Below the pieces are notes generated by a model. That model did no database searches. It saw nothing but the letters and a program-made list of their open reading frames with translations, and was not told the origin of the DNA. DNA of 26,159 bases, taken from Pauljensenia sp018375675 (lineage in GTDB: Bacteria > Actinomycetota > Actinomycetes > Actinomycetales > Actinomycetaceae). A program made the translations under genes and the position numbers. This document shows positions 1-7,558 of this stretch, piece after piece (position 1 is the first letter of the stretch; every line of letters starts with the position of its first letter). The DNA lies in the NCBI GenBank assembly GCA_041432705.1, contig JAPWAE010000014.1, positions 1-26,159 on the forward strand. The letters run 5' to 3'.

Positions 1-125
1 GGCCCAGCAAGGCAGGTCACGCGGCAGGCCGGAGATCTGTCGAGGCAACGAGCAACACAAAGCCACCCGGCCCCATCGGGACCAGGCGGCACACGCGTCA
101 GGCGACAGCTGTCAGAAGCCGCGGA
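1..125. other. Window edge downstream of cysS, no gene seen
   Basis: This stretch follows the cysS stop on the minus strand. I see no convincing coding frame. A 10-bp perfect palindrome, GACAGCTGTC, lies at 104-113, about 13 bases past the cysS stop. It is short and has no T-tract, so I do not call it a terminator. Confidence 0.4.
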
Positions 126-1583
126 TCAGCCAACGCTCCAGGTGGCGCCGTCGCGGCCGTCCGCGACGGTGACGCCGGCGGCGGCCAGGCGGTCGCGCAG
201 CTCGTCGGCGCGCGCCCAGTCCTTGGCGGCGCGGGCAGCGGCCCGCTCCTCCAGCACGGCCCGAACCAGGGCATCCAGCGCCGAGTGCTCGGCCGCAGCC
301 GCGCCAGAGGCACCCGCGCCGATGCCGGCCTGTCCGCGCCACTGCTCGGAGGCCGGATCAAGGCCCAGCACGTCCAGCATGGAGCGAACCAGGACCTGCT
401 CGCGGTACACACCGGAAACGTCACCAGCAGCAAGCGCGGCGTTGCCAGCCTTGAGGTGCTCGTGCAGGACGGCGAGCGCGCCGGCGACGTTGAGGTCGTC
501 ATCCATGGCGGCAACGAAAGCCTCGGGCAGATCGGCGGGGCTCAGAGCAATCTCGGAGGCAGGCGCCTCACCGGCGGCCTCGATGGCGCGGGCCACGAAG
601 GTGGAGAACTTCTCCCAGGCGGCGTGCGCGGCGGGCAGCGTCTCGGCGCCCCATTCGATGGCGGAACGGTGGTGGACCGTGGACAGGGCCCAGCGCACGG
701 CGACGGCCGGGTACTCCTCGGTGAGCGCGCCGATCGACAGGACGTTGCCGAGCGACTTGGACATCTTCTCGCCCTTGGTGGTCACCCACGCGTTGTGGAC
801 CCACAGGCGCGCGAACTCCCAGCCGGCACCGTGGGACTGGGCCTGCTCGTTCTCGTGGTGCGGGAAGCGCAGGTCGATACCGCCGCCGTGGATGTCAAAT
901 TCGTCGCCGAGGTAGCGCCGAGACATGGCGGAGCACTCGAGGTGCCAGCCGGGGCGGCCGCGTCCCCAGGGGCTGTCCCACGAGGCGGTCTCGGGCTCGC
1001 CGGGCTTGGTGGCCTTCCAGAGGGCGAAGTCGCGGGGGTCGCGCTTGCCGGCCTCGACGGCCTCGTCGATCTGGGCGTCGTCTTCGGTGGTGCGCATGTC
1101 GGCCAGGCGCTGGCGGGTGAGCGAGCCATAGTCGGCCTGGGAATGGACGTCAAAGTAGACGTTGCCGCGCCCATCCGAATAGGCGTGACCCGCGTCGATG
1201 AGGCGCTGGACGAGGTCGAGCTGCTCGGGAATGTGGCCGGTGGCGCGCGGCTCATACGTGGGAGCCTGCACGCCGAGGGTCTCGTACGCCTCGGTGAATT
1301 CGCGCTCGAAGCGGTAGGCCCAGGCCCACCAATCCCAGCCGGCCTCGGCCGACTTGTTCAGGATCTTGTCGTCGATGTCGGTGACGTTGCGGACGTAGGT
1401 GACCTCGTAGCCGCTGCGGCGCAGCCAGCGGATCAGCGTGTCGAAGGAGACGGCGGCGCGCAGGTGGCCGACGTGCGGGGATCCCTGCACGGTGGCGCCA
1501 CACAGGTAGATGCCGACCTTGCCGGGGGTGACCGGGTTCAGTGGCTGGATGCGGGCGCTCTTGGAGTCGTACAGGTGCAGCAT
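126..1583 (-). CDS. cysS: Cysteinyl-tRNA synthetase
   Basis: Charges tRNA-Cys with cysteine in the cytoplasm (class I aminoacyl-tRNA synthetase). The 485-aa length is normal. Seen directly: the HIGH-type motif PHVGH at 36-40, KMSKS at 273-277, and all four zinc ligands that bind the cysteine thiol (C28, C217, H242, E246, matching E. coli C28/C209/H234/E238). The frame stays open far upstream, but MLHLYDSK is the right start: it begins the Rossmann fold, and a TAGGAT -10 box lies 7 nt before the ATG, implying a leaderless mRNA. In Mycobacterium cysS follows ispF directly; here thrC and the propeller cluster lie upstream instead. Confidence 0.97.
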   Translation of the reverse strand: MLHLYDSKSARIQPLNPVTPGKVGIYLCGATVQGSPHVGHLRAAVSFDTLIRWLRRSGYEVTYVRNVTDIDDKILNKSAEAGWDWWAWAYRFEREFTEAYETLGVQAPTYEPRATGHIPEQLDLVQRLIDAGHAYSDGRGNVYFDVHSQADYGSLTRQRLADMRTTEDDAQIDEAVEAGKRDPRDFALWKATKPGEPETASWDSPWGRGRPGWHLECSAMSRRYLGDEFDIHGGGIDLRFPHHENEQAQSHGAGWEFARLWVHNAWVTTKGEKMSKSLGNVLSIGALTEEYPAVAVRWALSTVHHRSAIEWGAETLPAAHAAWEKFSTFVARAIEAAGEAPASEIALSPADLPEAFVAAMDDDLNVAGALAVLHEHLKAGNAALAAGDVSGVYREQVLVRSMLDVLGLDPASEQWRGQAGIGAGASGAAAAEHSALDALVRAVLEERAAARAAKDWARADELRDRLAAAGVTVADGRDGATWSVG

Positions 1584-1590
1584 GGCATCA

Positions 1591-1596
1591 ATCCTA
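1591..1596 (-). promoter_or_regulatory. -10 element of cysS, leaderless arrangement
   Basis: TAGGAT on the minus strand, 7 nt before the cysS ATG. No Shine-Dalgarno sequence can fit, so transcription probably starts at or beside the start codon. Confidence 0.55.
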
Positions 1597-1647
1597 CCTG
1601 GCAGGGAGGGGAGGCGAGGGAAACGGGCGCTCCCCGGGAGTATGTAA

Positions 1648-1706
1648 CGAGGCCCGGGCCCCGCCCACGCAACCGCGCGGGTTCGCAGGTGGGGGCTCGG
1701 GCCTCG
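1648..1706 (-). terminator. Stem-loop between thrC and cysS
   Basis: The arm starting CGAGGCCCGGGCC (1648) is nearly complementary to the arm ending GGGCTCGGGCCTCG (1706). The stem is about 16 bp, very GC-rich, with a loop of about 20 nt. It lies just past the thrC stop in the minus direction and before the cysS promoter. The following minus-strand sequence is only weakly T-rich, so termination may depend on the stem alone. Confidence 0.5.
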
Positions 1707-1722
1707 TCGAGTGAATGAAAAC

Positions 1723-3180
1723 TCAGGCGCCGGGGCGCACGCGCTCGCGAATGAGCGCCTTGAGATCCTCGACGGAGTTGGCGAGGGGCGTGACGCGCTC
1801 TTCGCGGCCTTCAATGCCTTCGAAGCGCTCGGGCACGGGCGGGAGGTGGCCGGTGGCCTCGAGGATCGTGTCGGCGAACTTGACGGGCAGCGCGGTCTCC
1901 ATGACGACGAGCGGGCCCTCGATCTGCGGGCGCACCGCGCGGGCGACGTGCACGCCATCGGCCGTGTGCGGGTCGAGGAGGTAGCCGCTTTCCTTTTCCG
2001 TGCGCGCGATCTCGGCGAGGCGGTCGGCATGCGAGGAGGTGCCGGAGATGAAGCCGTAGGTGTCGCGCAGGGTGGCGAACTCGGGCGTGCCGGACAGGTC
2101 GAAGTAGCCGTCGCGGGCCAGGGCCTCGTCGAACAGGGCACGGGTGGCGTCACCGTCGCGGCCCATGAGGTCGAAGATGAAGCGCTCGAAGTTCGAGGCC
2201 TTGGAGATGTCCATGGACGGGCTGGAGGTCGCCAGCGTGTCCGCGGAGGAGCGGGGGCGGTAGACACCGGTGCGGAAGAACTCGTCGAGGACGTCGTTTT
2301 CGTTCGTGGCGACGACGAGGGTGCCCAGCGGCACGCCCATCTGGCGGGCGATGTGGGCGGCGCACACGTTGCCGAAGTTGCCCGAGGGCACGACGACGCT
2401 GACCTTCGACGAGGCGTCGGCCCCCTCCTCGGTGACGCGCAGCCAGGTGGCCACGTAGTAGCAGACCTGGGCGAGCAGGCGCGCCCAGTTGATGGAGTTG
2501 ACGGCGCCCACGTGCCAGGTGGCCTTGAAATCGGCGTCCATGTTGACGGCCTTGACGAGGTCCTGGCAGTCGTCGAAGACGCCGTCGACGGCGACGTTGA
2601 CGATGTTCTCGTCCAGAAGGGAGAACATTTGGGCGCGCTGGAACGCGGTCATGCGGCCGGCGGGGGTGAGCATGACGACGGAGAGACCCTTTCGGCCTCG
2701 CAGCGCGTACTCGGCGGAGGAGCCGGTGTCGCCGGAGGTGGCGCCGACGATGGTGAGCCAGTCGCCGCGGCGGGTGAGCTCGTATTCGAAGAGCTCACCC
2801 AGGAGCTGCATCGCCATGTCCTTGAAGGCGGCCGTGGGGCCGTTCGACAGGTGGGCGAGGTGCAGGCCGGTGCCCTCCAGGGCGTCGACGGGGACGATCT
2901 GGGGGTCGGAGAAGGCGGGGGTGCGATAGGCGCGGGCTGTGATCGCGCTCAGGTCGTCGGCGGGGATGTCATCGACGAACAGGGAGATGACACCGGCGGC
3001 CATAGCCGCGTAGCCGTCCTCGCGCAGGACGATGCGCAGCTCGTCCAGATCGGAGCGAGACAGCGTCGGGTACTCCTCGGGCAGGTAGAGGCCGCCGTCG
3101 GGGGCGAGGCCTTCCAGGAGGATGTCACTGAAAGAACGGGTGGGCGTGTTGGGGCCGCGTCGGGTCGAAATGTAGCGCAC
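1723..3180 (-). CDS. thrC: Threonine synthase
   Basis: PLP enzyme converting O-phosphohomoserine to threonine. The 485-aa length and N-terminal region (RYISTRRG, PDGGLYLP) mark the longer E. coli/yeast-type threonine synthase. The PLP lysine is K120 in NGPTAAFKD; phosphate-binding loops GATSGDTGSSA (147-157) and PSGNFGN (265-271) are present. The start is GTG at 3180, placed by the conserved N-terminus and by TAGGAT ending 6 nt upstream, which implies a leaderless transcript. No thrA or thrB neighbour is visible. It is divergent from propeller gene 1 across 124 bp. Confidence 0.96.
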   Translation of the reverse strand: MRYISTRRGPNTPTRSFSDILLEGLAPDGGLYLPEEYPTLSRSDLDELRIVLREDGYAAMAAGVISLFVDDIPADDLSAITARAYRTPAFSDPQIVPVDALEGTGLHLAHLSNGPTAAFKDMAMQLLGELFEYELTRRGDWLTIVGATSGDTGSSAEYALRGRKGLSVVMLTPAGRMTAFQRAQMFSLLDENIVNVAVDGVFDDCQDLVKAVNMDADFKATWHVGAVNSINWARLLAQVCYYVATWLRVTEEGADASSKVSVVVPSGNFGNVCAAHIARQMGVPLGTLVVATNENDVLDEFFRTGVYRPRSSADTLATSSPSMDISKASNFERFIFDLMGRDGDATRALFDEALARDGYFDLSGTPEFATLRDTYGFISGTSSHADRLAEIARTEKESGYLLDPHTADGVHVARAVRPQIEGPLVVMETALPVKFADTILEATGHLPPVPERFEGIEGREERVTPLANSVEDLKALIRERVRPGA

Positions 3181-3186
3181 GGGTCG

Positions 3187-3192
3187 ATCCTA
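3187..3192 (-). promoter_or_regulatory. -10 element of thrC, leaderless arrangement
   Basis: TAGGAT on the minus strand, separated by CGACCC (6 nt) from the GTG start. This is the spacing expected when the first transcribed base is the start codon. Confidence 0.6.
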
Positions 3193-3242
3193 TCGGAGAG
3201 GGGGCGTGGCCTGCGAGGGCGCCCGTTCCTCGTCACATGCGT

Positions 3243-3257
3243 GGGACGAGGCCGGGG
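3243..3257 (+). repeat. Copy of recurrent motif GGGACGAGGCCGGGG
   Basis: Intergenic copy between thrC and propeller gene 1. Exact 13-mer copies (GACGAGGCCGGGG or complement) also lie at 7637, 13484, 13841, 15284, 16196, 21512 and 23359. Confidence 0.6.
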
Positions 3258-3292
3258 CGCCGGATCGTGTGAGGCTCCCTAGGGGCGTGTGG

Positions 3293-3298
3293 TAGAAA
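3293..3298 (+). promoter_or_regulatory. -10 element of propeller gene 1
   Basis: TAGAAA preceded by TGG (extended -10) and followed after exactly 6 nt by the GTG start. The block GTGGTAGAAAC is shared with propeller gene 2. Confidence 0.6.
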
Positions 3299-3304
3299 CA
3301 TGGT

Positions 3305-5020
3305 GTGAGCAACGACTTTTCCCGCTGGGCTCCCCCGGACGCAAATTCCGCCCCCGCGCCCGGAAGCGAGCCGACGACGCAGAGCGCCGACGAGCAGCCC
3401 GCAGACCGCGCGGCTTCAACCGGCGCCTCGCCGGTCTCCGATCGCTTTGCGCCCACAATCGGGCAGTCAGAGGGCACTGCGACGGGGCAGTCGGGCGTCG
3501 CCTCGTCGTTGAAGCCAGTCCTGGGTTCGCTCGTCACCAGCACCAAGCGGGCAACGACACCCCGCTCGTCGGCGTCTCCTCACAAGGCCTCGTCCCCCGC
3601 GAGCGCACCCCGGAAAGGCCTTCGTCCTCCGCGCAGGACGCGCGATCCGCAGCGCCTCGCACGCAATGCCTTGTACCGGCGGCTGCTGAGTACGAAGGTC
3701 ATTATCGGTGCAGTCCTCGCGGTCGTCGTCCTTGTTCTCGCTGTGCCCAGGCTCATGGCAAACGCACCCTCCTTCAGCAGTATCAGTAGCGGCCCCATCT
3801 CCGTTCAGGGCTACAAGGGGTCGGCCACCAACACGAACGTTCTCTCGTCGGAGTGGGCTGCGGGCGTGAGCGTCGCATGGGTTCTCGCCGATCCTCGTAG
3901 CGACATGGGGCAGGAACATAGAACGCAGACCCGGCTGTTTGCCGATGGAACGACGATCTACATGGCGTCTCTGTCCGATACGAATAGATCGTTCTCAATC
4001 GCGGCCATCGATGTCTCTTCCTCCACACCTAGCGTGCTGTGGACATCGTCGGATGCTTCTGTGCGGTTGACACCTAATACGTCGAATTTCAGCATTGTCT
4101 CCGCCGGCCAGTGGCTGATCGTCGGTAACATCCTCGTCTCGAAGTCAACGGGCATTCAGGCGGAGGGGCCATGGGAGGACGACCAGCCGATGGCCATGGT
4201 CGACGACATCCTGGTGACCTGTTCGGGCTACGAGACCTGCTCGGGGTGGACGTATTCCTCCGGCTCGTGGGAGCGCCTGTGGCAGAGCATCACGGGGCAT
4301 CAATCGAATCACTCCAAAGCCCGGGAGCTGGAGGTGCCCCCCACAATCGGATCAGGCGAGGATGCCTCCGTGATCGTGCCCGTCGATGACTACAGGAACC
4401 TGCAGATCGTCAACGCCCACACGGGTGTCGTGACGACGCTCGGGGCTGAGGGCCGTTTCAAACAGCGCTCGAGCCTCACCGCACTGTATCCGACAGCGGA
4501 TGGCCTCATCGTGGACAAAAAGGCCAATCAGCTCGAAAAGTATGATGTCACTGGCACGCTCATCTCTGCTTTTAACCGCAATACCAAGAACAAGGTCTAC
4601 ACGGATGACGGCGCCGTGCCGACCCTGAGTGACCTGGAGGCCTTCTTCACCTCGGGTAAGACTCCCTGGACGACGGGCATGATGGAGGCGAGCGGAGACA
4701 AGTGCGAGGTCCTCACCCTGCACACGACGGCCGGTGCCGCAACCTATTCTGCGGAGGGAATGAAGGGGATCGCAGACAGCTACGGGAGCTTCTGCCAGTT
4801 CGCGCCCACGCACGCTCGTGCGAGCGCCGACGGAACCGCCGCGTTCGTTCAGAAGATCGGATACAAGGAACAGACCGTCTATTTCTTCGACATGGCAAAC
4901 AACAAGGCCTACACCTCGACCGATTTGACGGCGGCACAGAACCTCACGTGGGTCTACGACGACCTACTCGTCGGGCTGACGGATGAGGGCCTCATCGCCT
5001 TCACGCCGACTTCCTCGTGA
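3305..5020 (+). CDS. Membrane-anchored beta-propeller-like protein, copy 1
   Basis: First of five paralogs; 571 aa, function unknown. Residues 1-125 are a disordered Pro/Ser/Thr tail with aromatic-A-P motifs (RWAPP at 7-11, RFAP at 47-50) and a basic stretch. One membrane helix follows at about 131-149, then an extracellular domain of about 415 aa, so topology is N-in/C-out. The domain opens with GYKGSATNTNVLSSEWAAGV, a family signature, and has blade-like PQQ-type phrases, an invariant pair CSGYETCSGW (probable disulfide) and the closing signature WVYDDLLVGL. A second cysteine pair (CEVLTL, SFCQFAP) is present. The start is GTG, chosen by MSND homology with copies 2 and 3 and the -10 position. 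It ends 15 bp before ispF. Propeller fold is inference. Confidence 0.85.
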   Translation: MSNDFSRWAPPDANSAPAPGSEPTTQSADEQPADRAASTGASPVSDRFAPTIGQSEGTATGQSGVASSLKPVLGSLVTSTKRATTPRSSASPHKASSPASAPRKGLRPPRRTRDPQRLARNALYRRLLSTKVIIGAVLAVVVLVLAVPRLMANAPSFSSISSGPISVQGYKGSATNTNVLSSEWAAGVSVAWVLADPRSDMGQEHRTQTRLFADGTTIYMASLSDTNRSFSIAAIDVSSSTPSVLWTSSDASVRLTPNTSNFSIVSAGQWLIVGNILVSKSTGIQAEGPWEDDQPMAMVDDILVTCSGYETCSGWTYSSGSWERLWQSITGHQSNHSKARELEVPPTIGSGEDASVIVPVDDYRNLQIVNAHTGVVTTLGAEGRFKQRSSLTALYPTADGLIVDKKANQLEKYDVTGTLISAFNRNTKNKVYTDDGAVPTLSDLEAFFTSGKTPWTTGMMEASGDKCEVLTLHTTAGAATYSAEGMKGIADSYGSFCQFAPTHARASADGTAAFVQKIGYKEQTVYFFDMANNKAYTSTDLTAAQNLTWVYDDLLVGLTDEGLIAFTPTSS

Positions 5021-5023
5021 CGC

Positions 5024-5029
5024 TACCCT
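5024..5029 (+). promoter_or_regulatory. -10 element of ispF
   Basis: TACCCT followed by 6 nt and the ispF ATG. It fits in the 15-bp gap after propeller gene 1, so ispF can be transcribed separately and leaderless. Confidence 0.5.
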
Positions 5030-5035
5030 GGTTCC

Positions 5036-5530
5036 ATGACTGATCTGCCTTTCCGCATCGGCCAAGCGGTCGACGTCCACGCGTTCGCCGCACCCGACTC
5101 GCCGCGCCCTCTGATGGTCGCGTGTCTCGAGTGGCCGGGCGAGCGCCCCCTTGAGGGCCATTCGGACGCGGACGTGGCCGCGCACGCGCTGTGCGATGCG
5201 ATGCTGCTGGCCACTGGGCTGGGCGAGCTCGGAACGGTGTTTGGTGTCGACCGCCCGGAGTGGGCGGGTGCTTCGGGGCGCACGCTCCTTCAGGAGGTTC
5301 GCCGCATGACCGCCGAGGCCGGCTGGGTGCTCGGCAACGCGACCGTTCAGGTTGTGGGGAACCGGCCTCGTATGGCCGCGCGACTGCCCGAGGCCTGCGC
5401 GGTCATGAGCGAGATCGCCGGGGGCACGGTCACCGTGTCGGCGACGACCTCGGATCACCTGGGTTTCACGGGCCGAGGCGAGGGCGTGGCCGCGCTGGCG
5501 AGCGCCCTCATGGTGCGCGCCGAGGGGTAA
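5036..5530 (+). CDS. ispF: 2-C-methyl-D-erythritol 2,4-cyclodiphosphate synthase
   Basis: Fifth enzyme of the MEP isoprenoid pathway: cyclises CDP-ME 2-phosphate to MEcPP with loss of CMP. The 164-aa length is typical. Metal ligands D13 and H15 (VDVHAF) and H50 (DVAAH) are visible, with the GHSDAD loop at 41-46 and the C-terminal LGFTGRGEG signature at 142-150. The gene sits between propeller copies 1 and 2, on the strand opposite to ispD and cysS. In Mycobacterium it lies between those two genes on their strand, so it has moved and inverted here. It appears intact. Confidence 0.96.
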   Translation: MTDLPFRIGQAVDVHAFAAPDSPRPLMVACLEWPGERPLEGHSDADVAAHALCDAMLLATGLGELGTVFGVDRPEWAGASGRTLLQEVRRMTAEAGWVLGNATVQVVGNRPRMAARLPEACAVMSEIAGGTVTVSATTSDHLGFTGRGEGVAALASALMVRAEG

Positions 5531-5537
5531 CCCGCGA

Positions 5538-5552
5538 GCGCCCGCCGGGCGC
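5538..5552 (+). other. Small hairpin after ispF
   Basis: GCGCCC-GCC-GGGCGC, a 6-bp stem with a 3-nt loop, 8 bases after the ispF stop and just before the next promoter. No T-tract follows; it could be a weak terminator or chance. Confidence 0.3.
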
Positions 5553-5561
5553 GCAGCGTGG

Positions 5562-5567
5562 TAGAAA
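5562..5567 (+). promoter_or_regulatory. -10 element of propeller gene 2
   Basis: TAGAAA with upstream TGG (extended -10), 6 nt before the ATG at 5574. The 11-mer GTGGTAGAAAC is identical to the gene 1 promoter. Confidence 0.6.
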
Positions 5568-5573
5568 CGTGTC

Positions 5574-7508
5574 ATGAGCAACGACGACCTGCACCACACA
5601 TCCGACGACCCCACGCGCGTTCGTTCCTCCGACGCGTGGGATGACATGTCACAGGTCGATATTCCTGATCTCCCGGACTTTGGGGATCTTCCAGGGATCG
5701 CGGATCTACCCGAACTTCCGCCGCTGCCAGAGTTGGAAGCGTTGCAGGAGCTGACGATGCCCGAGGTAGTGGTACCAGAGGTGGTGATGCCGGACCTCGA
5801 CCAGTTCCTCACCGTCACGCCGCCCGAGCCGACCGACGTCCCTCAGCCAGACGCAGTCCCTGAGGCGGGATCTGCACCGACGGCGGGAGCTGCAACAGCC
5901 CGGACGCACAGCGCCTCCCACAAAGCCGCCACTGCCTCGTCGAGGAAAGGGACCACAGGCAAGCAAGCACCGAGGCCAACCGCCACCACGGCCTCGCCAC
6001 GGAAGGCACCCACAGGCGCGCAGGCGCCCAGGCCCACCATTACCTTCGAGCCCACGCCCGCGAGAACCCCGCGAACCTCGGTGCCCCCGAGGCAGAAAAA
6101 GCCGAACCTCCTCATCGCGTTCGTCGCTCTCATCGCGATCGGCTTCGGCGCGTCATTCCTCTCGTCCACTCGCGACGGTTCATCATCGACACCTTGGGGC
6201 ACGCAGACCTCGTCGAGCGCCAGCACGCAGGCGAACTCCGAGGTGCGCGAGTATGCGGAGGGGCTGCCGCCCCGCTGGCCCGGATACCGAGGCAACGCCA
6301 CGAACACGCATTCCATATCGCCGCAGTGGGCCTCAGGCGTGGCGACCGCGTGGACGCTTGAGCTGCCTGCAGAAATGACTCAGTTCGGGCCGCAGATGTT
6401 CGTCGAAGGTCAGGTCCTCTACATCGCCGGCTACGCCACGATCGAGGGCCAGATTGGTTCCGCCATCAGGACTTTGGCCTACGACCTGTCCGGGGAGGAA
6501 CCCACCCTCCTCTGGGACACGGTCGGCCCCACGGAAAGCTCGGCAATCAAGACGTACTCACCCGCATTCGTGTCGGGCGAGAACCAGCTCTTTTTCCACG
6601 ACCTGGTCATCGACAAGGCGACCGGCGAGCAGACACAGGCCCCATGGGGCAAGGAGTTTCCCCTCGCGCAGGCCGACGGCATCGTGGTGACCTGCTCGAC
6701 GACATCCACGTGCAGCGGATGGACGCATGCCTCCGGCGACTGGACAACTCTGTGGACAACGACAACGAACCCACAGACGTCCTACGGGTTGAGTAACCAG
6801 AGTTTAGGCTATGCGCCCGCGGGCACCACGCGCTCCGGCACGGGTGAACTCGCCTCCGTCCTGGTTCCCTCCACCTGGGAGGAATCCCCGCAGATCATCA
6901 ACATCCATACCGGCGAGGCAACGACCCTGCCCGAACCCGGCACGCCAGGCACTGGTCACTATGTCGAGGTGGGAAGCGACGGCTTCGTTGTCCTCGACAT
7001 CGGCCAGAAACAGGGAATGGCCTTCGACAGTGCGGGAACCCTCCAATCCACCTTCACTTCCAAAGGTCAGGCGTTTGCGCCCGCAGTAAGCCGTGACGGT
7101 ACCTACCCGAGCACCGCGGACCTGACGACCTTCATGACCTACCAGCGCGCGAATTGGTCGACGGGCACGGTAGCCCTCGTGGGCAAGAACGACTGTTCCA
7201 TCCAGGTCACGCTCTCCTCTGACGGATCGACACACACGACCCCAGTCCCCGGAGCGCTGAGCCCGTACATGACCAGCTCGTGCTACTTCGAACCAAAGGA
7301 GGTCCGCGTCAGCGCGGACGCTTCGGTTCTCTACGCCGATACCTTCACCTACCAGGACAAGAGCCGATACTTCATCGATACCGCCAACGGCCTCATCTAC
7401 ACGTCACCCGAACTCAACTCGCCGAAACAGATCATGTGGGTCTTCGACGACATGATCATCGGCATGACCGAGGACGGCCTCAAGGCGTTCGTTCCGGCGT
7501 CCTCCTGA
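5574..7508 (+). CDS. Membrane-anchored beta-propeller-like protein, copy 2
   Basis: Longest paralog, 644 aa. The cytoplasmic tail (about 1-175) is unique in the family. An acidic hydrophobic region at 28-77 repeats P-D-L/P-E-L/P-E-V units. A basic Thr/Ala region at 105-160 contains two copies of an 18-residue unit ending QAPRPT. The membrane helix is at about 178-197. The outer domain opens with GYRGNATNTHSISPQWASGV, carries the invariant CSTTSTCSGW pair and a second pair (DCSIQV, SSCYFEP), and ends WVFDDMIIGMTEDGLKAF. Lines such as AYDLSGEEPTLLW resemble PQQ-propeller blades. Closest to copy 3 in its outer domain. Role unknown; a surface sensor or scaffold is speculation. Confidence 0.85.
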   Translation: MSNDDLHHTSDDPTRVRSSDAWDDMSQVDIPDLPDFGDLPGIADLPELPPLPELEALQELTMPEVVVPEVVMPDLDQFLTVTPPEPTDVPQPDAVPEAGSAPTAGAATARTHSASHKAATASSRKGTTGKQAPRPTATTASPRKAPTGAQAPRPTITFEPTPARTPRTSVPPRQKKPNLLIAFVALIAIGFGASFLSSTRDGSSSTPWGTQTSSSASTQANSEVREYAEGLPPRWPGYRGNATNTHSISPQWASGVATAWTLELPAEMTQFGPQMFVEGQVLYIAGYATIEGQIGSAIRTLAYDLSGEEPTLLWDTVGPTESSAIKTYSPAFVSGENQLFFHDLVIDKATGEQTQAPWGKEFPLAQADGIVVTCSTTSTCSGWTHASGDWTTLWTTTTNPQTSYGLSNQSLGYAPAGTTRSGTGELASVLVPSTWEESPQIINIHTGEATTLPEPGTPGTGHYVEVGSDGFVVLDIGQKQGMAFDSAGTLQSTFTSKGQAFAPAVSRDGTYPSTADLTTFMTYQRANWSTGTVALVGKNDCSIQVTLSSDGSTHTTPVPGALSPYMTSSCYFEPKEVRVSADASVLYADTFTYQDKSRYFIDTANGLIYTSPELNSPKQIMWVFDDMIIGMTEDGLKAFVPASS

Positions 7509-7546
7509 GGTCACCATCCGGTTACCATGCCAACACTGCCGTGTGA

Positions 7547-7552
7547 TACAAA
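7547..7552 (+). promoter_or_regulatory. -10 element of propeller gene 3
   Basis: TACAAA in GTGTGATACAAAC, 6 nt before the ATG at 7559. The 48 bases before it are nearly the same as those before gene 4, indicating a duplicated promoter segment. Confidence 0.6.
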
Positions 7553-7558
7553 CGCCTC

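Noticed and set aside
285..1718. Long plus-strand open frame opposite cysS
   Set aside because: High-GC shadow frame, Gly/Val/Ala-rich, with no motifs; the opposite strand is clearly cysS.
1584..2267. N-terminal extension of cysS to 713 aa
   Set aside because: The added part is antisense-frame thrC sequence; CysS homology begins exactly at MLHLYDSK.
1711..3282. 523-aa plus-strand open frame opposite thrC
   Set aside because: Same GC-driven shadow effect; thrC motifs on the other strand are complete.
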